Positions 27,448-35,049 of a stretch of 37,211 bases of DNA are shown piece by piece. The stretch is from Bacteroidales bacterium (lineage in GTDB: Bacteria > Bacteroidota > Bacteroidia > Bacteroidales > P3). The position numbers were made by a program, and so were the translations under genes. Location: assembly GCA_009785505.1 (NCBI GenBank), contig WQWA01000020.1:1-37211 (forward strand), written 5' to 3'. How positions within the stretch are numbered: the stretch's first letter is position 1; each line of letters begins with the position of its first letter. The notes beneath the pieces are model-generated. The model made no database searches and was not told where the DNA came from. It worked only from the letters and a program-made list of their open reading frames with translations.

Positions 27448-27921
27448 ATGAAAATCCGCATTGGACAAGGCTATGATGTACATCGTTTGGTTGAAGGACG
27501 AAAACTTGTTCTTGGCGGTATTGAAATTCCACACACCAAAGGAAGTTTAGCCCATTCGGATGGAGACGTGTTGATACACGCCATTTGCGATGCTTTACTT
27601 GGCGCGGCAAATCTGCGAGACATCGGCTTCCACTTCTCGGATAAAGACGAAGCATATAAAGGTATTGACAGCAAAATTCTTCTGGAAAATGTTGTTGCAA
27701 AACTTCACGAAAAAGGCTATAGCATTGGAAATATCGACAGCACGATTGTGTTACAGAAACCAAAAATTTCCGAGTATATTCCGGAAATGAAGTCCACGTT
27801 GGCAAACATTTTGAAGATTGGCGAGGATTGTATTTCCATAAAAGCCACAACCACTGAAAAAATGGGATTTGAAGGGTGTGAAGAAGGCGTTTCTGCACAG
27901 GCTGTTGTGTTGTTAAGATAA
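27448..27921 (+). CDS. ispF: 2-C-methyl-D-erythritol 2,4-cyclodiphosphate synthase
   Basis: 157 aa from the ATG at 27448. It is the cytosolic enzyme of the MEP isoprenoid pathway that cyclises CDP-methylerythritol 2-phosphate with release of CMP. The metal-binding start RIGQGYDVHRLVEGRKLVLGG, the active-site block HSDGDVLIHAICDALLGAANLRDIG, the substrate loop HFSDKD, and the closing KATTTEKMGFEGCEEGVSAQAVVLL are all present. A longer frame beginning inside porV is rejected. The 4-base gap to porV suggests co-transcription. An A/T-rich hairpin follows the stop. Confidence 0.97.
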   Translation: MKIRIGQGYDVHRLVEGRKLVLGGIEIPHTKGSLAHSDGDVLIHAICDALLGAANLRDIGFHFSDKDEAYKGIDSKILLENVVAKLHEKGYSIGNIDSTIVLQKPKISEYIPEMKSTLANILKIGEDCISIKATTTEKMGFEGCEEGVSAQAVVLLR

Positions 27922-27958
27922 AAAAAATCAAGATTTTCGCAAGATTTTTGATTTTTTT
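27922..27958 (+). terminator. Possible terminator after ispF
   Basis: AAAAAATCAA and TTGATTTTTT can pair around a 16-base loop, ending in a run of T. The stem has only two G/C pairs, so it is weak. It lies directly before the next promoter. Confidence 0.4.
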
Positions 27959-27960
27959 CG

Positions 27961-27969
27961 TATCTTTGC
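27961..27969 (+). promoter_or_regulatory. Promoter -7 element of the lipoprotein-protease operon
   Basis: TATCTTTGC after a run of seven T, 42 bases before the ATG at 28012. Confidence 0.8.
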
Positions 27970-28011
27970 GAAACCTTAGCGCTACTCATTAACTACTAAC
28001 CATTAACTATC

Positions 28012-28587
28012 ATGAAAAAAATCTTAAAAATTACAGCAATTTCAGCAATTTTGCTGATGTTTATAGGAAGTTTGACCTCCTGCAGTGGCAAAGAAGAACG
28101 ATTGCCACCCGAACAGATTGCCTCTAATTTGGCACAAAAAGGAAGCATTGACCCCAAGCATCTTATTGGAGAATGGGATATCGTCAGGTTTGCGAATACG
28201 ATAGATGGAAATAACATTTCGATCGGATCTGCTATCTCCATTAATGCTAATCTTACCATAGCCGTTCCTGTAAGCTTATACTACGGATGCAGTACTAAAA
28301 AAATAGATTTTATGTGGTTTTTGTCTACCACTGCCGGTAAGATAAATTTTTGTTGCTCTCTATTAGGTAATTTGATTGACATTACTCGAGGTCCAGGTTC
28401 AATGGTTTTCGTAATGCCTCCACATGAAACATACGATATTGAGTTTGCCATAGCAAATGCACGCAGTTTTGTCATTAAAAATAATGAATTGATGATATAT
28501 TTTAGGGGCGATGAGAAGCTCTGGAAAGACTATTTTGCAATAAAAGAACCCAAAAATTTATTAATCCTAAAAAGGCGTGAGCCATGA
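28012..28587 (+). CDS. Lipocalin-like lipoprotein
   Basis: A 191-aa lipoprotein. The signal peptide KKILKITAISAILLMFIGSL ends in lipobox LTSC (Cys at about residue 24). The mature part opens with HLIGEWDIVRFANTIDGNNI, the pattern of lipocalin-like or META/HslJ-like domains, which begin with 'L.G.W.l'. It closes with NELMIYFRGDEKLWKDYFAIKEPKNLLILKR, again typical of a small beta barrel. No substrate is known. Its TGA overlaps the ATG of the protease gene (ATGA), so the two are translationally coupled; the lipoprotein may accompany or control the protease, which is inference from position only. Confidence 0.75.
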   Translation: MKKILKITAISAILLMFIGSLTSCSGKEERLPPEQIASNLAQKGSIDPKHLIGEWDIVRFANTIDGNNISIGSAISINANLTIAVPVSLYYGCSTKKIDFMWFLSTTAGKINFCCSLLGNLIDITRGPGSMVFVMPPHETYDIEFAIANARSFVIKNNELMIYFRGDEKLWKDYFAIKEPKNLLILKRREP

Positions 28588-31451
28588 AAAAAAATATTTT
28601 AATTTCGATTTTGATTGCTTATTTGTGTTTAGCAATCCAACCTATGTTCGCCCAAATCAACGAAGGCGGAACCCCAATAAGTTTTTCTTTGGATATTGAT
28701 ACAAGGCGAGGCGGAATACCGCTTTTAGAAATGCCTACAGTAGATGCTATGACACTACTTGCGGAAGATGAAATTGCAAGAATGGAAAACGGTCCAAGCC
28801 CCCTATTTCGATTTGGCTATACAATAAATGTTGATATTGATCTAAAACAAGTCGGCACAAAAAAGGAGTTAGCTGATGGTGGAAATCTGTGGCTGTTGAA
28901 AATACGTAGTGTTGATGCTTATTCTATCAATTTGATTTTCGATCGTTTTCATTTGGCAGAGGGTTCAAGGTTTTTTATTTACAATGAAGATAGAACGATG
29001 GTACTCGGAGTATTTACACCGGAAGTCAGTAATAATTCATACAATGTATTTGCCACAGAACTGGTACAGGGAAATACCATTGTTTTGGAATACTACGAGC
29101 CGGCAGGTTCCAGTGGTGGAATTATCAATATCAGTCAAGTCATACATGCTTATATCAATACGTTTAGTGCTGGTTTTGGTCTTTCTGCAGACTGTAATAT
29201 TGATGTGATGTGTGCTCTTGGAAACAATTGGAGAAACCAACAAAGATCTGTATGTTTGATAATAGTGGGAAACAGTTTTGGCTCTGGCGCTCTTGTGAAC
29301 AATACAAATCAAGACCTTACACCATACATTTTGACAGCACGACACAACTTTTTCACAAACAACCATAGTGGAGATACCCCAAGTACAAGTAGAAATCCGG
29401 CAACAGCTGTTTTTAGATTTCTGTATTGGAGGCCCAGTTGCGATTCTGGAAATCCGATTAATTATCAAAGCATTACAGGAGCAACACTGCTTGCACACCA
29501 CACTCCTACTGATATGGCGTTATTACGGTTAAATACAATACCTCCATTTTCTTGGAATTTGTATTATGCAGGGTGGGACAGAACCTCAACGCCCGCACAA
29601 ACCACTACGCTAATTCACCATCCTCGAAGCGATGTTATGAAAATCAGCCATGATAGGGATCCTTCAGAAAAAGTTAATGTGCGGGTTGGAGAAATTTATT
29701 ATGATGTTTGGGCTGTAAATTTTAATGAGGGGACTGTCCAATCTGGTTCCTCAGGTGCACCTTTGTTCAATCAAGCACACAGAATAGTAGGTCAGCAGAC
29801 AGCATCGTATTGTGGAAATGATAACGATTGTGCTTGTGATGATCGGAGGAGCTATTCTGGCCGGTTTTATCTTTCCTGGACAGGTGGTGGAACAGACAAC
29901 ACACGTTTAAGCAATTGGCTTGCTCCCGGATTAGGAGACGATGCCCCTTTTACACTTGATGGAAGGAGAGCACCCTACATCTCCGGTCATGCCGCCATCC
30001 CCACAAACGGAGTTTGCACACCGGAATTTACTGCGAGAAATCTCCCTCAAGGTGTCGCCCCCGAAAGCATGAGCTGGAGCCACGGCACTGGACTCCGATT
30101 AGTCTCTTCTAATGGAGCAACTGCTAGATTTGAACGCACAACAAACTTGCTTAATGCTGATCGCTATGCCAATGTTAACTTTCATTTCCATTTAGATGAA
30201 CAACCGTTCACCATTTCCAAAACCATCCGTGTTCACAGCCATCCACACACCTTAGAAGTTGTTGATGCAAGAACGCACAACGCTCTTGCTCGTCCGGAGG
30301 CTGGTATTTCGTATTATTTTCGAGGGGTCCGCTCTTCGGGGAGCCCTAACAGTCCGGCTCACATGTATCAGTTTTCGTTACAAATTCCAAATCTTAACCA
30401 GTGCTGTAATCTACCACTGTTGGAGTTCGGCACCAATATCTTTGGCGGTAATCCAACTACTCAAGCCAACCCGATTGTTATCCCTTGTGAAGGTGCTTTT
30501 ACTTTGACATTACGCTCAAATGATGGTTGTGGTGTTGTTACCAGTTCGCAAAAATTTACTGCCACGAGCTCCTTAGGAGGTCCCCAGCCGCCTATAGATG
30601 TGTGTAGATGTCGATGCAACGACCCTATTCCTATCATCGGCACTAGAACCATTTGTGCCACAGGCACCTTTGCATTAGCCGACCCCAGCCGACGAGCCAA
30701 TTGGATTATTCCTGCCGGTTTCACAGCTATCACGCCAACAACAAACACCAATTCCGTAACAATCAGAGCAACGAGTTTTAATGGTCAGACCGGAATCCTC
30801 ACGGCGAATGTCATTAATGGAGTTCCTTCCGGCACAACCGTTCAGGCATGCGTGCTTTTCATATCCGGCAACCCTTCTATCTGTGGTAGTACGGTTTTCA
30901 CATTGAGCAACACTAACCATCAAGCTTCTTGGAGGCTTGAGCAGGTACAAAGCAACGCTTTTGTCATTACGCATTCCAATGCTGCATCTGCTTGGATTAG
31001 TGCTTTTGGTCTTAACGGATCAACCGGAGTACTCATCGCAAGAGTTGACGAAGTAGATGTAAGGCTTCACATAGAGACTTTTTGTGCTCCTCATTTTTGC
31101 CCATGCCCACCTTGGGGACCATGTCAATGTGATCAGCCTCCCTGTCCATTCTGCGGGGGAATGGGTTGCAATTGGTGTATGGTTTTCCGTGCCCATCCAA
31201 ATCCGGTTGACGATATCCTAACCATCGACCTCATGCAAGGAGAACCCGATACTTTCAGAACACTAAGTACTTTGGAAACAGTTTTTAATATCCGTCTACT
31301 CAACTCCCACGGTGTCGTAGTCCGCCAACAGCGAACACAAGCGAACACCATTCAATTCAATGTATCTAATCTGCCCGAAGGCACGTATTATCTACATATC
31401 GAACATAACGGAGAAATTCAAAAACACCAAATCATCATAAATCGAAATTAA
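28584..31451 (+). CDS. Secreted trypsin-like serine protease with T9SS type A sorting domain
   Basis: A 955-aa exported protein with signal peptide KNILISILIAYLCLAIQPMFA. Residues about 210-460 are a lysyl-endopeptidase-like S1 domain. The triad is visible as His in ILTARHNF (near 253), Asp in TPTDMALLRL (near 309) and Ser in SGSSGAPLF (near 389). The usual TAxHC is TARHN, so a family disulphide is lost or moved. Then come beta-rich linker modules with CDS-type Cys, a nine-Cys cluster (about 834-865) containing CPFCGGMGCNWC, and a type A sorting domain (FRAHPNPVDDILTIDL ... LPEGTYYLHIEHNGE ... HQIIINRN). It would be exported by the T9SS encoded in this window. The start overlaps the lipoprotein stop. 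Confidence 0.88.
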   Translation: MKKNILISILIAYLCLAIQPMFAQINEGGTPISFSLDIDTRRGGIPLLEMPTVDAMTLLAEDEIARMENGPSPLFRFGYTINVDIDLKQVGTKKELADGGNLWLLKIRSVDAYSINLIFDRFHLAEGSRFFIYNEDRTMVLGVFTPEVSNNSYNVFATELVQGNTIVLEYYEPAGSSGGIINISQVIHAYINTFSAGFGLSADCNIDVMCALGNNWRNQQRSVCLIIVGNSFGSGALVNNTNQDLTPYILTARHNFFTNNHSGDTPSTSRNPATAVFRFLYWRPSCDSGNPINYQSITGATLLAHHTPTDMALLRLNTIPPFSWNLYYAGWDRTSTPAQTTTLIHHPRSDVMKISHDRDPSEKVNVRVGEIYYDVWAVNFNEGTVQSGSSGAPLFNQAHRIVGQQTASYCGNDNDCACDDRRSYSGRFYLSWTGGGTDNTRLSNWLAPGLGDDAPFTLDGRRAPYISGHAAIPTNGVCTPEFTARNLPQGVAPESMSWSHGTGLRLVSSNGATARFERTTNLLNADRYANVNFHFHLDEQPFTISKTIRVHSHPHTLEVVDARTHNALARPEAGISYYFRGVRSSGSPNSPAHMYQFSLQIPNLNQCCNLPLLEFGTNIFGGNPTTQANPIVIPCEGAFTLTLRSNDGCGVVTSSQKFTATSSLGGPQPPIDVCRCRCNDPIPIIGTRTICATGTFALADPSRRANWIIPAGFTAITPTTNTNSVTIRATSFNGQTGILTANVINGVPSGTTVQACVLFISGNPSICGSTVFTLSNTNHQASWRLEQVQSNAFVITHSNAASAWISAFGLNGSTGVLIARVDEVDVRLHIETFCAPHFCPCPPWGPCQCDQPPCPFCGGMGCNWCMVFRAHPNPVDDILTIDLMQGEPDTFRTLSTLETVFNIRLLNSHGVVVRQQRTQANTIQFNVSNLPEGTYYLHIEHNGEIQKHQIIINRN

Positions 31452-31476
31452 AAATTCATAATTCAAAAAAAAATCG

Positions 31477-31484
31477 TATCTTTG
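31477..31484 (+). promoter_or_regulatory. Promoter -7 element of the M13 peptidase gene
   Basis: TATCTTTG after an A/T run, 55 bases before the chosen ATG at 31540. An ATG only one base after the element (31486) is too close to be the main start. Confidence 0.8.
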
Positions 31485-31539
31485 CATGGGCAAAATTATG
31501 ATTTGCCGAACGATAAACTGTACTAAAATCAAAATAACT

Positions 31540-33561
31540 ATGAAAAAAATCCTAATCACAATCGCATGCTTGGCTTTTTTGGCCGGTTGCGGAAACAGAC
31601 AGCCTATGCAAGGACTCGACCTCTCTAATCTGGACAAAAGTATATGTCCTACCTATGATTTTTACCAATTCGCAACAGGCGGATGGCAAGCTGCAAATCC
31701 AATTCCTGACGATTTAGCACGCTTTGGGACATTCGACAAATTGCGTCGTGAAACTCAAATCGTTGTTCTAAACATGATTGAAGAACTGAGCCAACAAAGA
31801 AATCCACAAGGATCGAATGCACAAAGAATCGGCGATCTTTTTGCTTTAGGCATGGACACTGCCCGCCTAAACAGAGAAGGTATTACACCTATTCTTGACG
31901 ATCTTGCTACAATTCAAGCGTTATCCACGCTCGACGATGTAGTCCGTTACATTAAATCACAGCATCAGCAAGGATTTATGCCATTTTTCGGACTTTTTGC
32001 AGCAGCAGATTTAGATAACAGCAGAATGAACATCGCTCACATTTCTCAACCGGGTTTAGGTATGGGCGACCGTGACCTCTATCTTCAAGATGACGAGCGT
32101 TCGATAAGACTTCGTGAGGCTTACAGAACATTTCTTACAACAACCTTTGAATTGGCCGGTTTCACTAACGAACAAGCTCTTCAAATGACAGAAGATGTGA
32201 TGCACATAGAAACCGCAATCGCAAGAGTTACTATGCCGCGTATCGAACTTCGCGACCCACGCAATACATTCAACAAAATGACCGTTGCAGACCTTCAAAG
32301 AATGACTCCGGTTATCAATTGGAGAGAATATTTCGATATGCTTGGTCTTACATGTGTCGAAGAACTCAACGTAAGAAATCCGATCTTTTTCAGAAACTTA
32401 ACGAATCTTTTAAGAAACAACTCGATGGACCAATTGAGAAGCTACCTAACGTTTAATCTCCTCAGATCAGCCGGACCATTTTTGTCAACGAATTTCGGTG
32501 AAGCAAGTTTCGAGTATTTCGGAAGAGCATTAAGCGGAACTGAAGCACAAGAAGAACGCTGGAAAACAGTTGTAAGTACATTAGATGGTGTTCTTGGCGA
32601 AGCTGTTGGAAAAAAATACGTGGCACGATATTTTCCTCCAATTGCAAGACAGCGTATGGAAGAATTGGTGCAAAATCTTTTATTGGCAATGGCCGACCGT
32701 ATTGATGGTTTGGAGTGGATGAGTGATGAAACCAAAGAACAAGCTCACTTAAAATTAAGTACGATGCGAGTTTTAGTCGGGTATCCTAAAGAGTGGATGG
32801 ATTATTCTGAGTTTGTTGTCAATGCTGCAGATTCGTATCTTGCAAACATGAGACGCGGAAGAAGATTTCATCACAACCGAATGCTCGCCGACATCAACAG
32901 CCCGGTTGATCTGGATAGATTGCTAATGAATCCGCATACGGTTAATGCTTATTACATGCCAACGACAAACACAATCGGTTTCCCCGCCGGGATTTTACAG
33001 CCACCGTTTTTCTTTATGCACGGCGACGATGCATTAAATTATGGTGCGATCGGTATGGTTATTGGTCACGAGATCACGCACGGTTTCGATGATCAAGGCC
33101 GCAGATATGATAAGCTCGGAAACCTTATGGATTGGTGGACAGCGGAAGACGAGAGACGTTTCAGCGAGCGTACTCAAATTTTGGTGGATTTTTTCAATGC
33201 AATTGAAGTTGCACCGGGCGTATTCGCAAATGGTGTGCTTACACTTGGCGAAAATATCTCTGATAACGGAGGTTTGGCAATTGCATATTCAGCATTCCAA
33301 AGAACCGAACAATATAGATTAGGACAAGAGCTTCAAGGCTTCACACCTTCGCAACGCTTTTTCATTGCATACGCGACTGTTTGGGCAGGAAATATCCGCG
33401 AAAGAGAAATCTTGCGTCAAACACAAACGGGCGTTCACTCGTTGCCAAGATGGCGTGTAAATGGAGCGGTTCCACATTCTGATGCATTCCACAATGCATT
33501 CAATACCCAGCCGGGCGACGGTATGTGGCTGGCACCTGAAAATCGTGCGAGAATCTGGTAG
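31540..33561 (+). CDS. pepO: M13-family (neprilysin/PepO-like) metallopeptidase lipoprotein
   Basis: 673 aa from the ATG at 31540, giving a lipoprotein signal KKILITIACLAFLAG with Cys at residue 17. An upstream in-frame ATG at 31486 would bury this signal and abuts the promoter. The M13 zinc site is complete: VIGHEITHGFDDQGRRYDKLGNL (HExxH near residue 510) and GENISDNGGLAIAYSAF (the third ligand Glu and catalytic Asp near 570). Also typical are NAYYMPTTNTIGFPAGILQPPFF and the end FNTQPGDGMWLAPENRARIW. The family cleaves small peptides. The lipid anchor puts it in the periplasm or on the surface. It is a single-gene unit followed by a strong terminator. Confidence 0.95.
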   Translation: MKKILITIACLAFLAGCGNRQPMQGLDLSNLDKSICPTYDFYQFATGGWQAANPIPDDLARFGTFDKLRRETQIVVLNMIEELSQQRNPQGSNAQRIGDLFALGMDTARLNREGITPILDDLATIQALSTLDDVVRYIKSQHQQGFMPFFGLFAAADLDNSRMNIAHISQPGLGMGDRDLYLQDDERSIRLREAYRTFLTTTFELAGFTNEQALQMTEDVMHIETAIARVTMPRIELRDPRNTFNKMTVADLQRMTPVINWREYFDMLGLTCVEELNVRNPIFFRNLTNLLRNNSMDQLRSYLTFNLLRSAGPFLSTNFGEASFEYFGRALSGTEAQEERWKTVVSTLDGVLGEAVGKKYVARYFPPIARQRMEELVQNLLLAMADRIDGLEWMSDETKEQAHLKLSTMRVLVGYPKEWMDYSEFVVNAADSYLANMRRGRRFHHNRMLADINSPVDLDRLLMNPHTVNAYYMPTTNTIGFPAGILQPPFFFMHGDDALNYGAIGMVIGHEITHGFDDQGRRYDKLGNLMDWWTAEDERRFSERTQILVDFFNAIEVAPGVFANGVLTLGENISDNGGLAIAYSAFQRTEQYRLGQELQGFTPSQRFFIAYATVWAGNIREREILRQTQTGVHSLPRWRVNGAVPHSDAFHNAFNTQPGDGMWLAPENRARIW

Positions 33562-33583
33562 TTGGGTGTTTCCAACGCATAAC

Positions 33584-33613
33584 AAAACCCACCATTATCG
33601 GTGGGTTTTTTGT
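33584..33613 (+). terminator. Rho-independent terminator after the M13 peptidase gene
   Basis: Perfect 8-bp stem AACCCACC/GGTGGGTT with loop ATTATC, followed by a T run. It begins about 22 bases after the stop. Confidence 0.92.
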
Positions 33614-33643
33614 TTGCAGTTTGCTTTTTTCAAAAATTTGTTG

Positions 33644-33651
33644 TACCTTTG
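33644..33651 (+). promoter_or_regulatory. Possible promoter -7 element of the orphan ORF
   Basis: TACCTTTG in a T-rich setting, matching TAnnTTTG. Its last G is the first base of an in-frame GTG. Confidence 0.5.
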
Positions 33652-34109
33652 TGGCAGTCAGGTGTGACCTAGCCAAAGAAATTGCTTATGAAAACAAACA
33701 CTTTCAAAACAACGGCAAAATTAGAGAACTTAGCGTTGATTTTGCCACAATCGAGTACAACGGTAATTTGATAGTTAGTTACTCGCAAATTGCCGGTTAT
33801 TATTATATCAAACAAGACGCGATTAGTGTAGGAACAGAACTCACAAAGATTGATGATGTTTTTAATTTTATAAATTTGCTTGGACTTGAAGTCACACATA
33901 TCCAAAGTGCACGCTATGTGTCATTTATGCCACAAGACTCCGCTAATTTGAAGCACATTAGAAGCAGCTTGCTTGCAAGACCATATGTGGACAATGGCTT
34001 TGGTGTTGCCGCTCATTTGGACTGGCATCCCACCGGAATTACTTTTTTTGTGCCGTTATTGAATATGCACAACAGAAATTATCAGCAAGACTGGATTGAA
34101 ACAATTTAA
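33651..34109 (+). CDS. Hypothetical protein with uncertain start
   Basis: About 152 aa if read from the GTG at 33651; the frame is open a little further upstream. I do not recognise it. The interior looks like a real protein, with strand-like stretches TIEYNGNLIVSYSQIAGYYYIK and GFGVAAHLDWHPTGITFFVPLLN. The start is a problem: the only alternative start in frame near the 5' end lies in or before the promoter element, and no ATG follows for most of the frame. A good-looking ATG at 33688 is in another frame and stops after 27 codons. It may be a 5'-truncated or frameshifted remnant. It marks the border between the conserved genes and the accessory segment. Confidence 0.45.
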   Translation: MAVRCDLAKEIAYENKHFQNNGKIRELSVDFATIEYNGNLIVSYSQIAGYYYIKQDAISVGTELTKIDDVFNFINLLGLEVTHIQSARYVSFMPQDSANLKHIRSSLLARPYVDNGFGVAAHLDWHPTGITFFVPLLNMHNRNYQQDWIETI

Positions 34110-34222
34110 AATCCTACGGATTACACCTGTCGCGGTGCTGTTTTTTCTATTGATATTGCTGCCCTATGGGCAATGCCGAACAGGGATACGTTTGCCGATA
34201 ATGAGAAACGGTTTCTTTAGCC

Positions 34223-34289
34223 CGTCGTTGCGAGCCATAGGCGAAGCAATCTAATGGATTGCTTCGGTCGTTCTGCCCTCGCAATGACG
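34223..34289. repeat. Palindromic repeat, 'CGTCATTGCGA' family, copy 2
   Basis: Outer arms CGTCGTTGCGA (34223-34233) and TCGCAATGACG (34279-34289) pair with one mismatch. Inner arms GAAGCAATC (34243-34251) and GATTGCTTC (34257-34265) are perfect. The layout is the same as the copy at 14207-14276, with a different middle. It lies just past the 3' end of the toxin gene. Confidence 0.85.
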
Positions 34290-34296
34290 TATTCTT

Positions 34297-34318
34297 CCGG
34301 CGGGGACGTCCGCGCCGG
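34297..34318. repeat. GC-rich near-palindrome
   Basis: CCGGCGGGGACGTCCGCGCC plus two G is a 22-base palindrome with one mismatched pair, centred on GGACGTCC. It is far more GC-rich than its surroundings and lies 15 bases beyond the stop of the toxin gene. Confidence 0.7.
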
Positions 34319-34333
34319 CACGTTTAAACGATT

Positions 34334-34609
34334 TTATTTATCGCCGTAATGTCCGTATGCGTTCACAACATCAACCGTAACGACTTCTTCGAAAATTTCA
34401 TAAACCAAACGATGTTTCTCGGTAATTTGTCTTGACCAAGTTTCGACCGATTTATATCTTAGCGGTTCAGGCTTTCCTGTACCTTTTCTTGGGTGTAGCT
34501 TTAACTCGTCGAGCAACCTGCCAAGCCTTTTTATAGCTTGCTTATCTCCTGATTTTTTTAGCCTCTCAATGTCCTTATCAGCTTTGTTGTCAAATTTCAA
34601 TTCGTACAC
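34334..34609 (-). CDS. Toxin of the YoeB/RelE family
   Basis: A 91-aa predicted ribosome-dependent mRNA interferase. The block GTGKPEPLRYKSVETWSRQITEKHRLVYEIFEE is the YoeB/Txe signature, and the protein ends NAYGHYGDK. Residues matching the YoeB active site are present: Glu of GKPEPL, Arg of WSRQI, and the His-Tyr pair near the end. The start is a GTG that overlaps the antitoxin stop by one base (TAGTG), typical of coupled toxin-antitoxin pairs in which the toxin is made in smaller amount. No neighbouring gene extends it. The family is clear; whether it is active is not tested here. Confidence 0.9.
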   Translation of the reverse strand: MYELKFDNKADKDIERLKKSGDKQAIKRLGRLLDELKLHPRKGTGKPEPLRYKSVETWSRQITEKHRLVYEIFEEVVTVDVVNAYGHYGDK

Positions 34610-34959
34610 TAGTCAAGATCTTCATCCGTTAATCCTAAGTAACTTTTAATGTCCTCACTTGTTCGAAGAGTGGCAACAATAGGGTTTTTACCTTCTTTTC
34701 TGTCTTTGTCTCTTTGTAACAATTCTTCCACATTTCTTGGATTATCCCAATAAGGATCTTTGCTCGGGCTGATGCTTTTGAGCTCTTCTACAGTCCACCC
34801 AAACCGTTCACTAAGTGCAGTCCAAGCACAAGCCTTTTGTGGCTTTACTGTAATTTGAAAGACTACACTACCACGCTTAACGGCAAGATTTTCCCTTTTT
34901 GCTAAATTGAAATAATGTGCAGGGTTTAATAAAAATTCCCGCGAACTAATTGTTGTCAT
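34609..34959 (-). CDS. Antitoxin, Phd/YefM-like N-terminus
   Basis: 116 aa, upstream of and coupled to the toxin gene. Residues 1-35 (TISSREFLLNPAHYFNLAKR, then ENLAVKRGSVVFQI) follow the Phd/YefM DNA-binding fold, which normally lets the antitoxin repress its own operon. The C-terminal half (EELLQRDKDRKEGKNPIV ... SYLGLTDEDLD) is charged and acidic, as in toxin-binding tails, but longer than in E. coli YefM (83 aa), with a WTALSERFGWTVEELKSI insert. Promoter at 34991-34998. Confidence 0.8.
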   Translation of the reverse strand: MTTISSREFLLNPAHYFNLAKRENLAVKRGSVVFQITVKPQKACAWTALSERFGWTVEELKSISPSKDPYWDNPRNVEELLQRDKDRKEGKNPIVATLRTSEDIKSYLGLTDEDLD

Positions 34960-34990
34960 GACTGTGAAAATTTTCCATACTTGTGTTTTG

Positions 34991-34998
34991 CAAAGTTA
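34991..34998 (-). promoter_or_regulatory. Toxin-antitoxin operon promoter -7 element
   Basis: Reads TAACTTTG on the - strand after TTTTTTTTTCG, 31 bases before the antitoxin ATG. Confidence 0.75.
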
Positions 34999-35049
34999 CG
35001 AAAAAAAAACGAATTGACAAAATTATCTCAAAACTTCATGCCGGCACAG

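Larger units (their letters stand above)
34110..34333. other. Intergenic stretch of repeat-like sequence
   Basis: No gene seen. The first half (about 34110-34210) has short inverted pieces such as GCCC-TAT-GGGC and looks like degenerate dispersed-repeat DNA. The second half holds two clear palindromic elements, at 34223-34289 and 34297-34318. Confidence 0.6.

Noticed and set aside
27329-27931. 200-codon - strand ORF across porV end and ispF
   Set aside because: It is antisense to two clear genes, and its composition is not protein-like.
34110-34333. CRISPR or tandem repeat array
   Set aside because: The repeats are single palindromes of different families, without regular spacing.
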